64,000 nt of DNA from Streptomyces antnestii. GTDB lineage: Bacteria; Actinomycetota; Actinomycetes; Streptomycetales; Streptomycetaceae. Within the stretch, counting starts at the first letter, position 1; every line of letters begins with the position of its first letter. The position numbers were made by a program, and so were the translations under genes. The stretch is from assembly GCF_004005495.1 (NCBI RefSeq), contig NZ_RZYA01000008.1, forward strand, positions 186,001 through 250,000, in the 5' to 3' direction. The notes beneath the pieces are model-generated. The model made no database searches. It had not been told where the DNA came from and saw only the letters and a program-made list of their open reading frames with translations. Of the stretch, positions 1 through 8,220 are shown in pieces.

Positions 1-803
1 GGCCGGGCGACCTCAGGCGTGATGGTCACGTCGCTCAGGGTGTTGAGCGGGAGCGCCACAACGGCTCGCCGCGCCCGGATGCGCTCGCCCTCGCGGGTGG
101 TCACCATGACCGCGAGCCCGTCGTCCTCGACGGCCGCCACCGGCGTGGACAGCCAGAGTTCAGCCTTCGACTCACCCATGATCGCGTCGAGCAGACGCTT
201 GGTCCCGCCCTCGATCGGCAAGTGACCGGCCGCTTCAAGGAACGCCGACCAGCTGCCGAAATAGATCGCGGACCAGAAGAGGAACTGCGCGATGCCCTGC
301 TCGCCCTCGGAGTGGACCAGCGACGCCAGTACGCCGCCGAGCACGTCCCGCTCATGCCGGGAGAGGTTCAGTGAGTCCAGCCGGTCCCCGAGCGTCTCCT
401 TCTCGATCGCACTCGTGTCGGCGGCGGAGATGTCGAACGGCCGGGGAAACCGCGCCCGCGCATCGGCCAGACACCGGGCGACCAGCGGACCAGCGACGTC
501 GGCGTGCTCGGCCGGAGTCCCGGAGTGGACGATACCGTCGGCGAGCCAGTAGGCCCTCTCGATCTCCATGGGCGTGACCACGCCGATGCCGTAACGCTCG
601 AGTTCGGGCCAGACGTGCGGCTGGGTCCAGTGCACGTAGGTGCCGCCGAAATCCACGGAGCTGCCGAACGCCTCACCCAGGAAGGTGCGCCCGCCGATCC
701 TGTCGCGCGCCTCGAGCTGCACCACCGAGTAGCCCTCGAGACTGAGATCCCGAGCCGCGGTCACACCGGCGAAGCCGGCACCGATCACTGCAACGTCGTA
801 CAT
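1..803 (-). CDS. Flavin monoamine oxidase family protein (C-terminus beyond window)
   Basis: FAD-dependent amine oxidase of the MAO family, expected to oxidise a primary or secondary amine to an imine/aldehyde with H2O2 release. The N-terminus reads MYDVAVIGAGFAGVTAARD, the GxGxxG dinucleotide-binding motif, followed by EARDRIGGRT, the typical second FAD motif. About 268 codons are visible; a MAO is usually 430-500 residues, so the rest lies left of position 1. An in-frame GTG at 810-812 is an alternative start. A GGGAG sits 3 nt before the GTG and 12 nt before the ATG, neither ideal; I chose the ATG because it fits the family. The decayed TPP-enzyme gene lies head-to-head at 1004. Function beyond amine oxidase is not deducible. 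Confidence 0.85.
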   Translation of the reverse strand, partial: MYDVAVIGAGFAGVTAARDLSLEGYSVVQLEARDRIGGRTFLGEAFGSSVDFGGTYVHWTQPHVWPELERYGIGVVTPMEIERAYWLADGIVHSGTPAEHADVAGPLVARCLADARARFPRPFDISAADTSAIEKETLGDRLDSLNLSRHERDVLGGVLASLVHSEGEQGIAQFLFWSAIYFGSWSAFLEAAGHLPIEGGTKRLLDAIMGESKAELWLSTPVAAVEDDGLAVMVTTREGERIRARRAVVALPLNTLSDVTITPEVAR

Positions 804-871
804 GTCGATCACGAGCTCCCGCTATGAGTGCCAGTAGATGGGCGGCACCGTACCCAGCCCCCGAGCCTTAA

Positions 872-887
872 CGCAACGCCTGTTACG
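872..887. promoter_or_regulatory. Imperfect palindrome upstream of the amine oxidase
   Basis: CGCAAC-GCCT-GTTACG is an inverted repeat with one mismatch, 69 nt upstream of the amine oxidase start and in the gap before the broken TPP-enzyme gene. It could be a repressor operator. No matching copy was noticed elsewhere in the window, so this is weak. Confidence 0.25.
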
Positions 888-1003
888 AAAAATCAGCCGG
901 CCAAGACTCCTGCGGCCACGCGAGCCGTACAGCCACTGCGAGGTGACGGCGCAGCCCACGTGAAGCGAGCCGACGGCAAGCACGGTCGAGAGCTCAACTG
1001 GCC

Positions 1004-1460
1004 GTGAGCGATCTCAACGGCGCCCAGTTCCTGATCCGCACACTGGTCGGCGCGGGTGTGGACGTGTGTTTCGCCAACCCGGGCACGTCAGAGACACACG
1101 TCGTGGCCGCGCTGGATTCGGGCCCGAAGTGCGAGGCGTGCTCGGCCTGTTCGAAGGCATGGTGACCGACGCGGCAGCGATGGCAGCGACACTGGACCCA
1201 CCAGGCCGCACCGCGAACCTGATGCCGGCATCGGCGCGAGGGCCTTCGTCGAGACGTTCGCCGCGAGGATCGAGCGGGGTGCGGACCTGCCGGCGATCGA
1301 ACGGCTGGGGTATCCGGCCGAGCCGGTGCAGCGCCAACTCGCCGACGTGAAGCACCTGATCGTCGCAGTCACTCAGTCCCCCGTGTCGTTCTTCGCCTAT
1401 CCGGACAAGGCCAGAGACCTGGTGCCCGAGGGGCGACCGGCCTCGCTCTGCATCAGCTGA
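1004..1460 (+). pseudogene. Decayed thiamine-pyrophosphate enzyme (acetolactate-synthase-like)
   Basis: Remnant of a TPP-dependent enzyme of the IlvB/benzoylformate-decarboxylase type. Frame 1 from a GTG at 1004 gives DLNGAQFLIRTLVGAGVDVC then FANPGTSETH, the usual N-terminus. Around 1125 the reading continues one frame over as PEVRGVLGLFEGMVTDAAA. After about 1230 a third frame gives a piece from the middle of the family, ERGADLPAIERLGYPAE, and SPVSFFAYPDKARDLVPEG, ending in TGA at 1458-1460. Only about 150 residues remain of roughly 540; the glycine-rich cofactor loop and the whole C-terminal TPP-binding domain are missing. Two frameshifts plus large deletions make it non-functional. The family call is firm from the order of motifs; the exact substrate is unknown. 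Confidence 0.75.
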
Positions 1461-1496
1461 CCACGGCAAATGATCAGCTGGGGTCGGACAGCTTGG

Positions 1497-1899
1497 TCAG
1501 CGACCCAGCCATGTGCGCAGTGCCCACCACCAGTGGGCTGTTTCCTCGACGGTGTCGGCGTCCGCCGGGGAGGCCCCAACGAGTTCGCGGAGGCGCCGAA
1601 GGCGGTATTTCACCCAGGAGGGAGTCAGAAAGCAGCCTGCCCACATCTGAGCCTGCGTGGGTGACGGTCAGCAGGGCCACGTCCGTGAGGCCGTGGAATC
1701 CCGTCAAGTGAAGGGACTTCGCTGCCTGGAGGGCGCGCCGGGCGAGGGCGTAGAGCGGGGCTACATCGGCGAGGAGGGCAGGCGGCGCGGCGACGAGGAG
1801 GGAGGCGTCGGCGGGGAGGGTCGGCAGTCGGCCGATCGCTGTTTCCTCGCCGTGCAGGAGTTGCCTGAGCAAGGACTCTCGACCAAGTAGGAACGGCAC
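1497..1899 (-). pseudogene. Decayed PucR-type helix-turn-helix regulator, C-terminal part
   Basis: From a GTG at 1897-1899 the minus strand reads about 95 residues resembling the GGDEF-like (CdaR) middle domain of PucR regulators (RLPTLPADASLLVAAPPALL). The frame then shifts and continues as WVKYRLRRLRELVG, the end of the PucR C-terminal helix-turn-helix, which normally reads HPNTVKYRLRRL. It ends ALRTWLGR with TGA at 1497-1499. The first half of the HTH and the N-terminal domain are absent, so a deletion and a frameshift have removed DNA binding. An intact member of the same family, at 29829, ends with the same HPNTFRYRLRRL motif and helped recognition. Coding-like sequence may continue upstream to about 2045 but is not recognisable. 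Confidence 0.6.
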
Positions 1900-2073
1900 G
1901 CCTGGAATCCGTCCAGAATGGCCGCCAGAGGGACTCCCCTGCCTGGCACGGTCGGAGCCCAGGCGTTCGGCTGCCGAGAGGACTTCCTCCCCGGGGTGGC
2001 CGCCGTCCGCACGTGGGCACAGGTCAGCCGGGATTGTTGCCGAACCACCGTGGCCTGGTGGTGTGTTCGTCGA

Positions 2074-2745
2074 TCAGGGGCCGGATGTGCGGCGGGTGTC
2101 CGGGGCTGGAGAGATCAGGGCGATGGCGGCGTCGACGAGGGCCTGGATGCGGCCGGGTGTGAACCTCTCGGGTTCGAAGGGGAACATCATCATCCAGCCG
2201 TCACCCATGGCACTGAGCTGGTCAGCAAGCAGGTCGGCGGGAATGTCGTCGCGGATGGTGCCCAGAGCCTGCCCGGCCGCGATGATCGAGGTATGCACCT
2301 CGCGGTAGCGGGCGTAGCGCCGCTCGATGAGGGCAGCGAAGGCCGGCTCGAACCGTGCGTGGGCAAGCAGTTGGGACATCACGGGCCAGTACTCGGGATC
2401 GCCGGTGGTCAGAGCCAGCCACTGCTCTATGAGCGCCTTGATGTCGGCCTGACCGCGGGCGGCTTCGAGCATCTCCTCGTACCTGTCGAAACGGCTCTCG
2501 ATCAGCGCAGTGACCAGCTCCTCCTTGTTCGCGAAGTAGTACGTCACCGCCCCGGTCGTGTACCCCGCGCGCTGGGCCACCTTGCGCAGCGACGCGCCGG
2601 CGTAGCCCTCCTGCGCTATCACCGAGGCCGCCGCCTTCAGCAACTCCGCTCGCTTCGCCACGTGGTCGCCGGTCGGTCGGCCACGCCGCACGGCCGGCTC
2701 GACTGCGCCACCGCTGCTCACGTGTCGGGGCGGGCTCTTGGGCAT
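2074..2745 (-). CDS. TetR family transcriptional regulator
   Basis: 223 residues. The N-terminal helix-turn-helix (about residues 28-75) is clear: AELLKAAASVIAQEGYAGAS followed by LRKVAQRAGYTTGAVTYYF, where YTTGAVTYYFANKEEL is the recognition helix and following loop. The C-terminal half is a ligand-binding domain of the BetI-like TetR_C_6 type. It would act as a dimeric repressor released by a small molecule. Its promoter holds an 8-bp inverted repeat (2771-2806), consistent with autoregulation. No adjacent operon partner on the same strand identifies its target. A 30-residue extension precedes the HTH; an internal start is possible but has no better ribosome-binding site. Confidence 0.85.
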   Translation of the reverse strand: MPKSPPRHVSSGGAVEPAVRRGRPTGDHVAKRAELLKAAASVIAQEGYAGASLRKVAQRAGYTTGAVTYYFANKEELVTALIESRFDRYEEMLEAARGQADIKALIEQWLALTTGDPEYWPVMSQLLAHARFEPAFAALIERRYARYREVHTSIIAAGQALGTIRDDIPADLLADQLSAMGDGWMMMFPFEPERFTPGRIQALVDAAIALISPAPDTRRTSGP

Positions 2746-2770
2746 CCCGTGATTCTGCCACAGCTTTAGC

Positions 2771-2806
2771 GTAGCGAGTGTTGTGTAAATCTCTGTGGCT
2801 CGCTAC
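2771..2806. promoter_or_regulatory. Inverted repeat in the TetR gene promoter
   Basis: GTAGCGAG at 2771-2778 is exactly inverted as CTCGCTAC at 2799-2806, with a 20-nt AT-richer spacer. The pair lies 26-61 nt upstream of the TetR start. On the minus strand TTTACA inside the spacer could be a -35 element with a TAAAG-like -10 beyond it. This is a plausible autoregulatory operator or promoter; it is an inference from symmetry and position only. Confidence 0.4.
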
Positions 2807-3159
2807 CGTCCTTCCACCACCTGGCGCACCGTAGCCGTCAACCACAACGGCTTACCCGACTGCTCACCGGCCGGCCGACCCAGAGGCGAGAGCTGACGCA
2901 TGAGAAGTCGGGGCGACGCGCGCCTCTGCAGCCGACATGAGCTGCACCCAAGGCGCTCAAGCCGCCTCGGGCGGCTTCCCTGCACCCGAGGGCGCCACCA
3001 ACCGCTCGACGGCGTGACTGACTCCCGAATCACCGCACGGAACATCGCTTGAGCCCGGCGCACCGTGACCGTCGTGCACCTCCCCCGCCATTGCAGGCCA
3101 CAGCGGTTTCCTGATCGAGCCGGACGGATTCCTGTTCCTGGCGGTCGCTCGGTTCCTTG
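2807..3159. other. Intergenic, no gene seen
   Basis: About 350 nt between the TetR promoter and the 3' end of the SpoIIE-type gene. The frames here have no family resemblance and no ribosome-binding site. I see no hairpin strong enough to call a terminator. Confidence 0.5.
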
Positions 3160-5556
3160 TCACAGCGTCGGATACAGGTCCAGCGGCACTTCCTGCCCCA
3201 GTTCGATCTCGGCCCAGATCGTTTTGCCCTGGCGGCCGTAGCGAGTGCCCCACATGTCGGTGAGCTGCGCCACGAGGAACAAGCCTCGTCCTCCTTCGTC
3301 CTCGTTGCCGGCGCGGCGTAGATGCGGAGAGGTGTGCCCTCCGTCGGAAACCTCGCAGATCAAGGTGCGGTCGAGGTCACGGAGCACACGCAGGGAGACC
3401 GGAGGGCTGCCGTATCGGATCGCGTTGGTGACGAGTTCGCTCACGACCAGTTCCACGACGAACGTCGCGTCGTCCAGCTCCCACTCCTCCAGCTTCCCTC
3501 GGACGAGTGCGCGGGCTGAGGCCACCTCGGCCGGGTCGGAGGCGACGTGCCAGGATGCCGTGCTGTCCTCGGGGAGGGCATGGACGCGCACCAACAGCAG
3601 TGCGGCATCGTCCTCGGCGGATCCCTGGGCGCCGAGCGAGACGATCTCGTCGCACGTTCCCTGCAGGGACCCGGTCGGCGCATCCAGTGCCCGGCACAAG
3701 TCCGCCACGCCCTCGTCCACGTCCCGGTTGCGCGCCTCGACCATTCCGTCGGTGAACAGAGCGAGCACCGTACCCTCGGCGAATTCGAACTCCACGCTCT
3801 CGAAAGGCAGCCCACCAATGCCCAGCGGGGGCCCTGTCGGCAGGTCGAGCGGTGCGGCCTGCGAGCCCCCTGTCCCGCGACCGGTGACAACCGGTGAGAG
3901 GTGGCCCGCACTGGCCATGACGCACGTGCAGGAGGTGGGGTCGTACACGGCGTACAGGCAGGTCGCCCCGAGCGCCCTGTCCGCCCACTCGTCGCCCGGT
4001 GCCCGATGGATTCCGATCCGTGCCTGACCCACCAAGTCGTCGAGCCGGGTCAGGAGTTCGTCCGGCGGCAGGTCCAGGGCGGCCAGCGCCCGCACGCTCG
4101 TGCGCAACCGGCCCATGGTGGCCGCGGCGTCCACTCCGTGTCCCACCACGTCGCCGACCACAAGGCCGACTCGGGCGCCCGACAGCGGAATCACGTCGTA
4201 CCAGTCGCCCCCGACTCCGAGAGGGCCGACGGTGGGGATGTAGCGGTGCGCAAGATCGATTCCACTCGGTTGCGGAAGCGCTCGCGGGAGGAGGTCGTGC
4301 TGCAGTTTCAGCGCCGTGGTGTGCTCGCGGATGTAGCGGCGAGCGTTGTCCACGCAGACCGCGGTGCGCGAGGCCAGTTCTTCGGCGAGAGCGCGGTCCT
4401 CCTCGGTGAAGGGCGTGCGGGGCGGCTGCCGGAGGAGGGTGACCATGCCCAGCACACTCCCACCGAGGAGCAGAGGCAGGGACAGCAGGCGCTGGTGCGC
4501 GGTCGTCGAGCCACTGCCGATGACACCCAGCAGCGAATCACCTCGCGCAATGGACCGCTCACTCGCGGTGCGCTCCGCCGCGAGCCGTAGGCCCGCCGGT
4601 GCGCCGGAAGCCGAGGGCGGGACGTCCTCTCCGGCCAGGACCGACTCCGCGACCTCGATCCGTACGGTGTCGGCGAAATCCGGAACCACGAGGCCCGCGA
4701 GTTCCTCGGCCGTTTGCCTGACGTCGAGCGCCGTACCGATTCCGCTGGCCCGGCTGAGCAGTGCCAGACGGGTCTCTGCCTCGTAGCGCTCCGTGATGTC
4801 GACGGCCGCCTCGCAGACGCCCAGGGGCCGGCCCGCGTCGTCCTGCAGACGGAAGTACGAGCACGAGATGACCCGATGGTGCTCTGACGCAGCGGGGATG
4901 GGTCCCCGCCAATGGACGTCGAGCACCGGCTCTCCGGTGCGCAACACCTCTTCCAGCACTTTCTCTATGTCGTGGCAACCCGGAGGGGAGAGGACCGTGC
5001 CGTGGGGGAAGAGCACGCTGTTGGCCTGTCCCACCCACTCACCGGCGTGCCAGCCCATGACGTCCTGCACCACGCCATTGACCCACTTGAGGCGGGTGTC
5101 CGGTCCATAGACGCTCAGCGCCACGGGAGACTGGGTGAAGAGCCCGGACAACATCGACTGGTCGGTCATCCACTCCTGATAGCGGTCGCAGGCGGCGGCC
5201 ATCACGACCCAGGCGGGCGTTCCCTGCTCCTGCTCCACCGGGAAGATGCGCAGGACTGTCTCCACCAGCGTCCCGTCGGGGCGTCGAACGGTGCGGTTCT
5301 CGGTCCGGACTTCCCTGAGCGCCGGTGCCCCCGCCGCCCCGAACGCCTGCAGCGTGTCACCCCGGGTCCGAACGTCCCGCAGGGCCTCGTTCACCGGGCG
5401 GCCGAGCACATCTTGCGCGTCCGCGCCGTAGAGATCGCGGGCTGCGGGACTCCAACCCATCACCCGCCCGTGCACATCCACCACGATCATGGCTGCTGTG
5501 GTCGTGTCGAAAGGGTTCTGCTGACCGGTCTCCCGTGATGCGCGCATCGTGGCCAT
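3160..5556 (-). CDS. PAS-PAS-GAF-SpoIIE phosphatase-HATPase signalling protein
   Basis: 798-residue cytoplasmic regulator typical of actinomycete partner-switching. Two PAS domains (about residues 15-125 and 140-255; the second ends DITERYEAETRLALL) sense a signal. A GAF domain follows (about 265-410). A PP2C/SpoIIE serine phosphatase domain (about 415-635) carries GGDWYDVIPL, GDVVGHGVDAA and LFTDGMVEAR, which hold the metal-binding aspartates. A C-terminal anti-sigma-factor-type HATPase (about 655-790) has ELVTNAIRYGSPP, the N-box, and EDEGGRGLFLV, the G-box. Phosphatase and kinase-like modules in one chain suggest control of an anti-sigma-antagonist, but no such partner is in the window. 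Start ATG at 5554-5556 has AGG 5 nt upstream; an ATG three codons in is the alternative. Confidence 0.92.
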   Translation of the reverse strand: MATMRASRETGQQNPFDTTTAAMIVVDVHGRVMGWSPAARDLYGADAQDVLGRPVNEALRDVRTRGDTLQAFGAAGAPALREVRTENRTVRRPDGTLVETVLRIFPVEQEQGTPAWVVMAAACDRYQEWMTDQSMLSGLFTQSPVALSVYGPDTRLKWVNGVVQDVMGWHAGEWVGQANSVLFPHGTVLSPPGCHDIEKVLEEVLRTGEPVLDVHWRGPIPAASEHHRVISCSYFRLQDDAGRPLGVCEAAVDITERYEAETRLALLSRASGIGTALDVRQTAEELAGLVVPDFADTVRIEVAESVLAGEDVPPSASGAPAGLRLAAERTASERSIARGDSLLGVIGSGSTTAHQRLLSLPLLLGGSVLGMVTLLRQPPRTPFTEEDRALAEELASRTAVCVDNARRYIREHTTALKLQHDLLPRALPQPSGIDLAHRYIPTVGPLGVGGDWYDVIPLSGARVGLVVGDVVGHGVDAAATMGRLRTSVRALAALDLPPDELLTRLDDLVGQARIGIHRAPGDEWADRALGATCLYAVYDPTSCTCVMASAGHLSPVVTGRGTGGSQAAPLDLPTGPPLGIGGLPFESVEFEFAEGTVLALFTDGMVEARNRDVDEGVADLCRALDAPTGSLQGTCDEIVSLGAQGSAEDDAALLLVRVHALPEDSTASWHVASDPAEVASARALVRGKLEEWELDDATFVVELVVSELVTNAIRYGSPPVSLRVLRDLDRTLICEVSDGGHTSPHLRRAGNEDEGGRGLFLVAQLTDMWGTRYGRQGKTIWAEIELGQEVPLDLYPTL

Positions 5557-5739
5557 GCGACCTGCCCAGTGCCGGAATGTCTGAAAATAAGGCTACGCCT
5601 GGACACCCCGGCACGTCTTAGCTGCAGGTCACCGCGACGCCGAATGCAGACCGCTCCTTGGGCGGTGGCACGAGGGCCGCCGGCTCGCGTGAACACATCG
5701 TGGGCGAGGGAGACGGCGGCTGCAGGATCGGGGACGCCT

Positions 5740-5879
5740 GCCCCTTGGCGTGACGCCAAGAACTGTTCGAGGGGGTCACACAGACGCGTCGCCCGGTTCT
5801 CGTACCACCAGGTGGTGCCGATGAAGAAGCCGAGTTGCAGGATTCCCCATACGAGCCCCAGCGTGAGCCGCCCGTACAC
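5740..5879 (-). pseudogene. DUF485 membrane protein remnant (C-terminal segment)
   Basis: A GTG at 5877-5879, directly after in-frame upstream stop sequence, opens a frame reading YGRLTLGLVWGILQLGFF and WWYENRATRLCDPLEQFL. This matches the last transmembrane helix and DPL-containing tail of DUF485 proteins, small membrane partners of solute:sodium symporters. The first helix and the N-terminal half are missing, and beyond about 5740 the frame loses family resemblance and runs into the next gene. I take it as a truncated relic. A short new membrane peptide remains possible. Confidence 0.45.
5744..5760. promoter_or_regulatory. Perfect 17-bp palindrome CTTGGCGTGACGCCAAG
   Basis: Two exact 8-bp arms around a single central G, 188-204 nt upstream of the SpoIIE-type gene start and at the end of the DUF485 relic. 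Odd-length symmetry with a 1-nt centre cannot form an RNA hairpin loop, so a dimeric-protein operator is more likely. No second copy was noticed in the window. Confidence 0.4.
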
Positions 5880-5928
5880 GGGAACCGCGGCGATCCCCAG
5901 TCGTCACAAATCATCGTTGGATCCGTGG

Positions 5929-5969
5929 CAAGGACACGCTGGCGGCCTCGCGGCCACAGCGTGTCCTTG
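5929..5969. terminator. Strong hairpin downstream of the FAD oxidoreductase
   Basis: CAAGGACACGCTG (5929-5941) pairs exactly with CAGCGTGTCCTTG (5957-5969); an inner GGCC/GGCC helix closes a TCGC loop. The 13-bp stem starts 25 nt beyond the stop of the minus-strand oxidoreductase. No U-tract follows, as is usual for high-GC actinobacterial terminators. Confidence 0.7.
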
Positions 5970-5994
5970 ACTCCCTGCCGTCCGGTCAGAGCGG

Positions 5995-7341
5995 TCAGGC
6001 CACGGGAACCGAGCCTCGACGGGCGTTGCGCCGGCTTCCGTTGACCCGGTCGTTGAAACGGTCGACGGCCCAGATGGTGCGCAGTCCCAGCGGACCCATC
6101 ATCATCGGACGAGGGAACTTGGGCTCCTTCATCCACAATCCCTCCAAGTCCTCGTGTCGCTCGCCGTCGACGATGAGATCGGCGATGAGGGTCCCGACGT
6201 AAGGCGCCTGAGCGAGCCCGTGACCGTTGCAGGCGATCGAGTAGAAGACGTTGTCCTCGATCTGCCCGGCCAGCGGAAGCCAGGACGAGGTGATGGCGAT
6301 CCATCCTCCCCACGCACGCTCGATCGCGACGTCGGATAGAGTCGGAAACCGCGTCGCGAAGGCTTCTGCGAGTTCTTCGACGAGCGCCGGGTCCGGCTTC
6401 TTCCGCGGGAGCGGATACGACGTGCCACGCTCGAGCCGTCGGACGCCGAACACGATGGTGTTGCGGGGCGTCAGCCGGTAATTCTCCATGATGGCGTGCT
6501 GGGTGACCAGTCCCGACCGACTGGTCCACCCCAGTGCCGCCAAACGGGAAGGATCGATGGGCTGGGTCTCCACCTCGATGACGTAGATGGGTACGGAGAG
6601 CCGTGGAGGAGTGATGTCCCACTCTCCCGCGTACGCGTTCGTGGCCAGGACCACTTTGTTCGCCCGCACCTGACCCTGAGGAGTGGTGAGGACCACTTGG
6701 CCGCGGTCGCGCGTGACGTCGGTGACCTTCGTCTGCTCGAAGACTCGCGCGGAGGAGCCGAGCAGTGCGCGGCGCACACCCAGGGTGAACCTGCCGGGAT
6801 TCATCATTCCCCCGACCACCTCGCGCATCCCGCCGAGGAATCCGCGCGGGATTCCGAGCTCTTCGCTCGTGCCCAGTTCCACGTGGCAGCCGGCGCGCTG
6901 AAGAATCTTGGTCACACGGCGCACTCGGCCCATCTGTCCACGCGACACCGCCGCGAAGCAGTTGCCCGTCTGTTCGTAGTCGCAGTCGATGCCGTGCGTC
7001 TTGATGAGGTCTTCCACGTGGTGCGCGGCGTGCTCGGCGAGCCGGATCATGCCGGGCATCTTCTTGCGGTAGAGCAGATTGAGGAGCTGGAGGTCTCCGC
7101 CTGGAGCACCCGCCAGTTGCCCTGCGTTTCGGGAGCTGGAGCCGTGTCCGCAGAACTCGGCCTCCAGCACCACCACGTCCTGACCACGTTCGGCCAGCCG
7201 CAGCGCCGTCGACATGCCGCCGAGGCCGCCGCCGACGACCGCGACATCACAGGTGAGCTCGCCGGTCAGTGCCGGCTGGATGTCCGCAGGCGGATCGACC
7301 CAGCCGCTGAAGGTGGTGTACTCGACGTTGTCGGTCTTCAT
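5995..7341 (-). CDS. FAD-dependent oxidoreductase, gamma-glutamylputrescine-oxidase-like (DAO fold)
   Basis: 448 residues. DVAVVGGGLGGMSTALRLA (about 30-48) is the FAD-binding Rossmann motif. SSSRNAGQLAG, a C-terminal WGGWIAIT and the GHGLAQAPYVG segment fit the DAO family branch with PuuB, which oxidises amines or gamma-glutamyl-amines to aldehydes with O2. The longer open frame to 7773 is not used: the ATG at 7339-7341 has GAGGAG 7 nt upstream and begins the family homology. It is followed by a strong terminator at 5929. Upstream on the same strand, 43 nt away, lies a membrane protein. Its proximity to glutamine-synthetase-like and gamma-glutamyl-hydrolase genes at 16.8-19 kb suggests a gamma-glutamyl-amine substrate, which is inference. 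Confidence 0.85.
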   Translation of the reverse strand: MKTDNVEYTTFSGWVDPPADIQPALTGELTCDVAVVGGGLGGMSTALRLAERGQDVVVLEAEFCGHGSSSRNAGQLAGAPGGDLQLLNLLYRKKMPGMIRLAEHAAHHVEDLIKTHGIDCDYEQTGNCFAAVSRGQMGRVRRVTKILQRAGCHVELGTSEELGIPRGFLGGMREVVGGMMNPGRFTLGVRRALLGSSARVFEQTKVTDVTRDRGQVVLTTPQGQVRANKVVLATNAYAGEWDITPPRLSVPIYVIEVETQPIDPSRLAALGWTSRSGLVTQHAIMENYRLTPRNTIVFGVRRLERGTSYPLPRKKPDPALVEELAEAFATRFPTLSDVAIERAWGGWIAITSSWLPLAGQIEDNVFYSIACNGHGLAQAPYVGTLIADLIVDGERHEDLEGLWMKEPKFPRPMMMGPLGLRTIWAVDRFNDRVNGSRRNARRGSVPVA

Positions 7342-7384
7342 CTGATTGCTCCTCGCGAACGTACTCTGATCCTTGGTGTGTCGC

Positions 7385-8080
7385 TCAAGCCCGAGCAACG
7401 CTGGGTTCGTTCGAAGCCGGCTCCACACCTGTCTCCACGTTGTGGTTGTGCAGAGCGCGGTACGAGATGAAGTACACGAAGAGCTGGGTTCCCCAAGTGG
7501 CGAGAGCGAGGGTGTAGAAGATGGTGCGGTACTCGTCGTCGCCCGAAATCGGGAAGAAGTCGTATGTGACGGCGATGGCGGTCCCCGCAGCGGTGGCGAG
7601 CGCAGTACCGATGGCCAGACCCTTGGCACGGATCTTCCAGAGCCGCCGCGAGAAGTAGGCGAGGAACAGGGTCGTGAGCGCGTTGACGACGACGTAGAAC
7701 GTGGCTGTGCCGACGTGAAGTTCATGGCCGCGGAACTGCTGGAGATACAGCCCGGCGGCGATGGCGACCGCAAACGCGCCGATGTCGGCCACCAACGTCG
7801 GCTTGTACCGGTGTGTGACGCGCATCAGGCCCATGACCAGAATCAGGGTGATGCCCACCGATCGCGAAAAGGCATCGAAGAAGTACGCGATGTTGTACAG
7901 GACGCTGCCCGGGTCGCCTCCGAGGAGGGACCAGACGAGGAAGTTCGAGCCGGACGTGGCTACGATGATCCATTCCAGGCCGAGCAGGTAGTTGCCGTAC
8001 CGTCGGATGAACTTCCATCCGTAGAAGAAGCCGGCGAAGATCATCCAGAGATCGGCCAGCATGAAGAGCAGTTCCTTCAT
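7385..8080 (-). CDS. Multi-pass membrane protein of unknown function
   Basis: 231 residues starting MKELLFMLADLWMIFAG. The ATG at 8078-8080 has an AAAGGGA Shine-Dalgarno 8 nt upstream, so the much longer open frame to 8656 is antisense to coding sequence and rejected. About seven hydrophobic segments are visible, beginning near residues 5, 32, 68, 95, 120, 153 and 190. The tail (NVETGVEPASNEPSVARA) is soluble. I do not recognise the family. It lies between the MFS transporter (140 nt upstream) and the FAD oxidoreductase (43 nt downstream) and probably shares their transcript. A role in uptake or as a membrane partner is only suggested by position. Confidence 0.75.
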   Translation of the reverse strand: MKELLFMLADLWMIFAGFFYGWKFIRRYGNYLLGLEWIIVATSGSNFLVWSLLGGDPGSVLYNIAYFFDAFSRSVGITLILVMGLMRVTHRYKPTLVADIGAFAVAIAAGLYLQQFRGHELHVGTATFYVVVNALTTLFLAYFSRRLWKIRAKGLAIGTALATAAGTAIAVTYDFFPISGDDEYRTIFYTLALATWGTQLFVYFISYRALHNHNVETGVEPASNEPSVARA

Positions 8081-8220
8081 GGTTCTTGTCCCTTTGAGTC
8101 GGGGCCCGATGTGCTGAGCAGGAGGCGATCTGTGCGGTGGTCGCTGGGTTGCTTCAGCCGTGGAGGCCGTCGCAGCGAGGGGCTGGTTCAGGACGCGGCA
8201 CTTCCCACGCGCCTCTGCGG

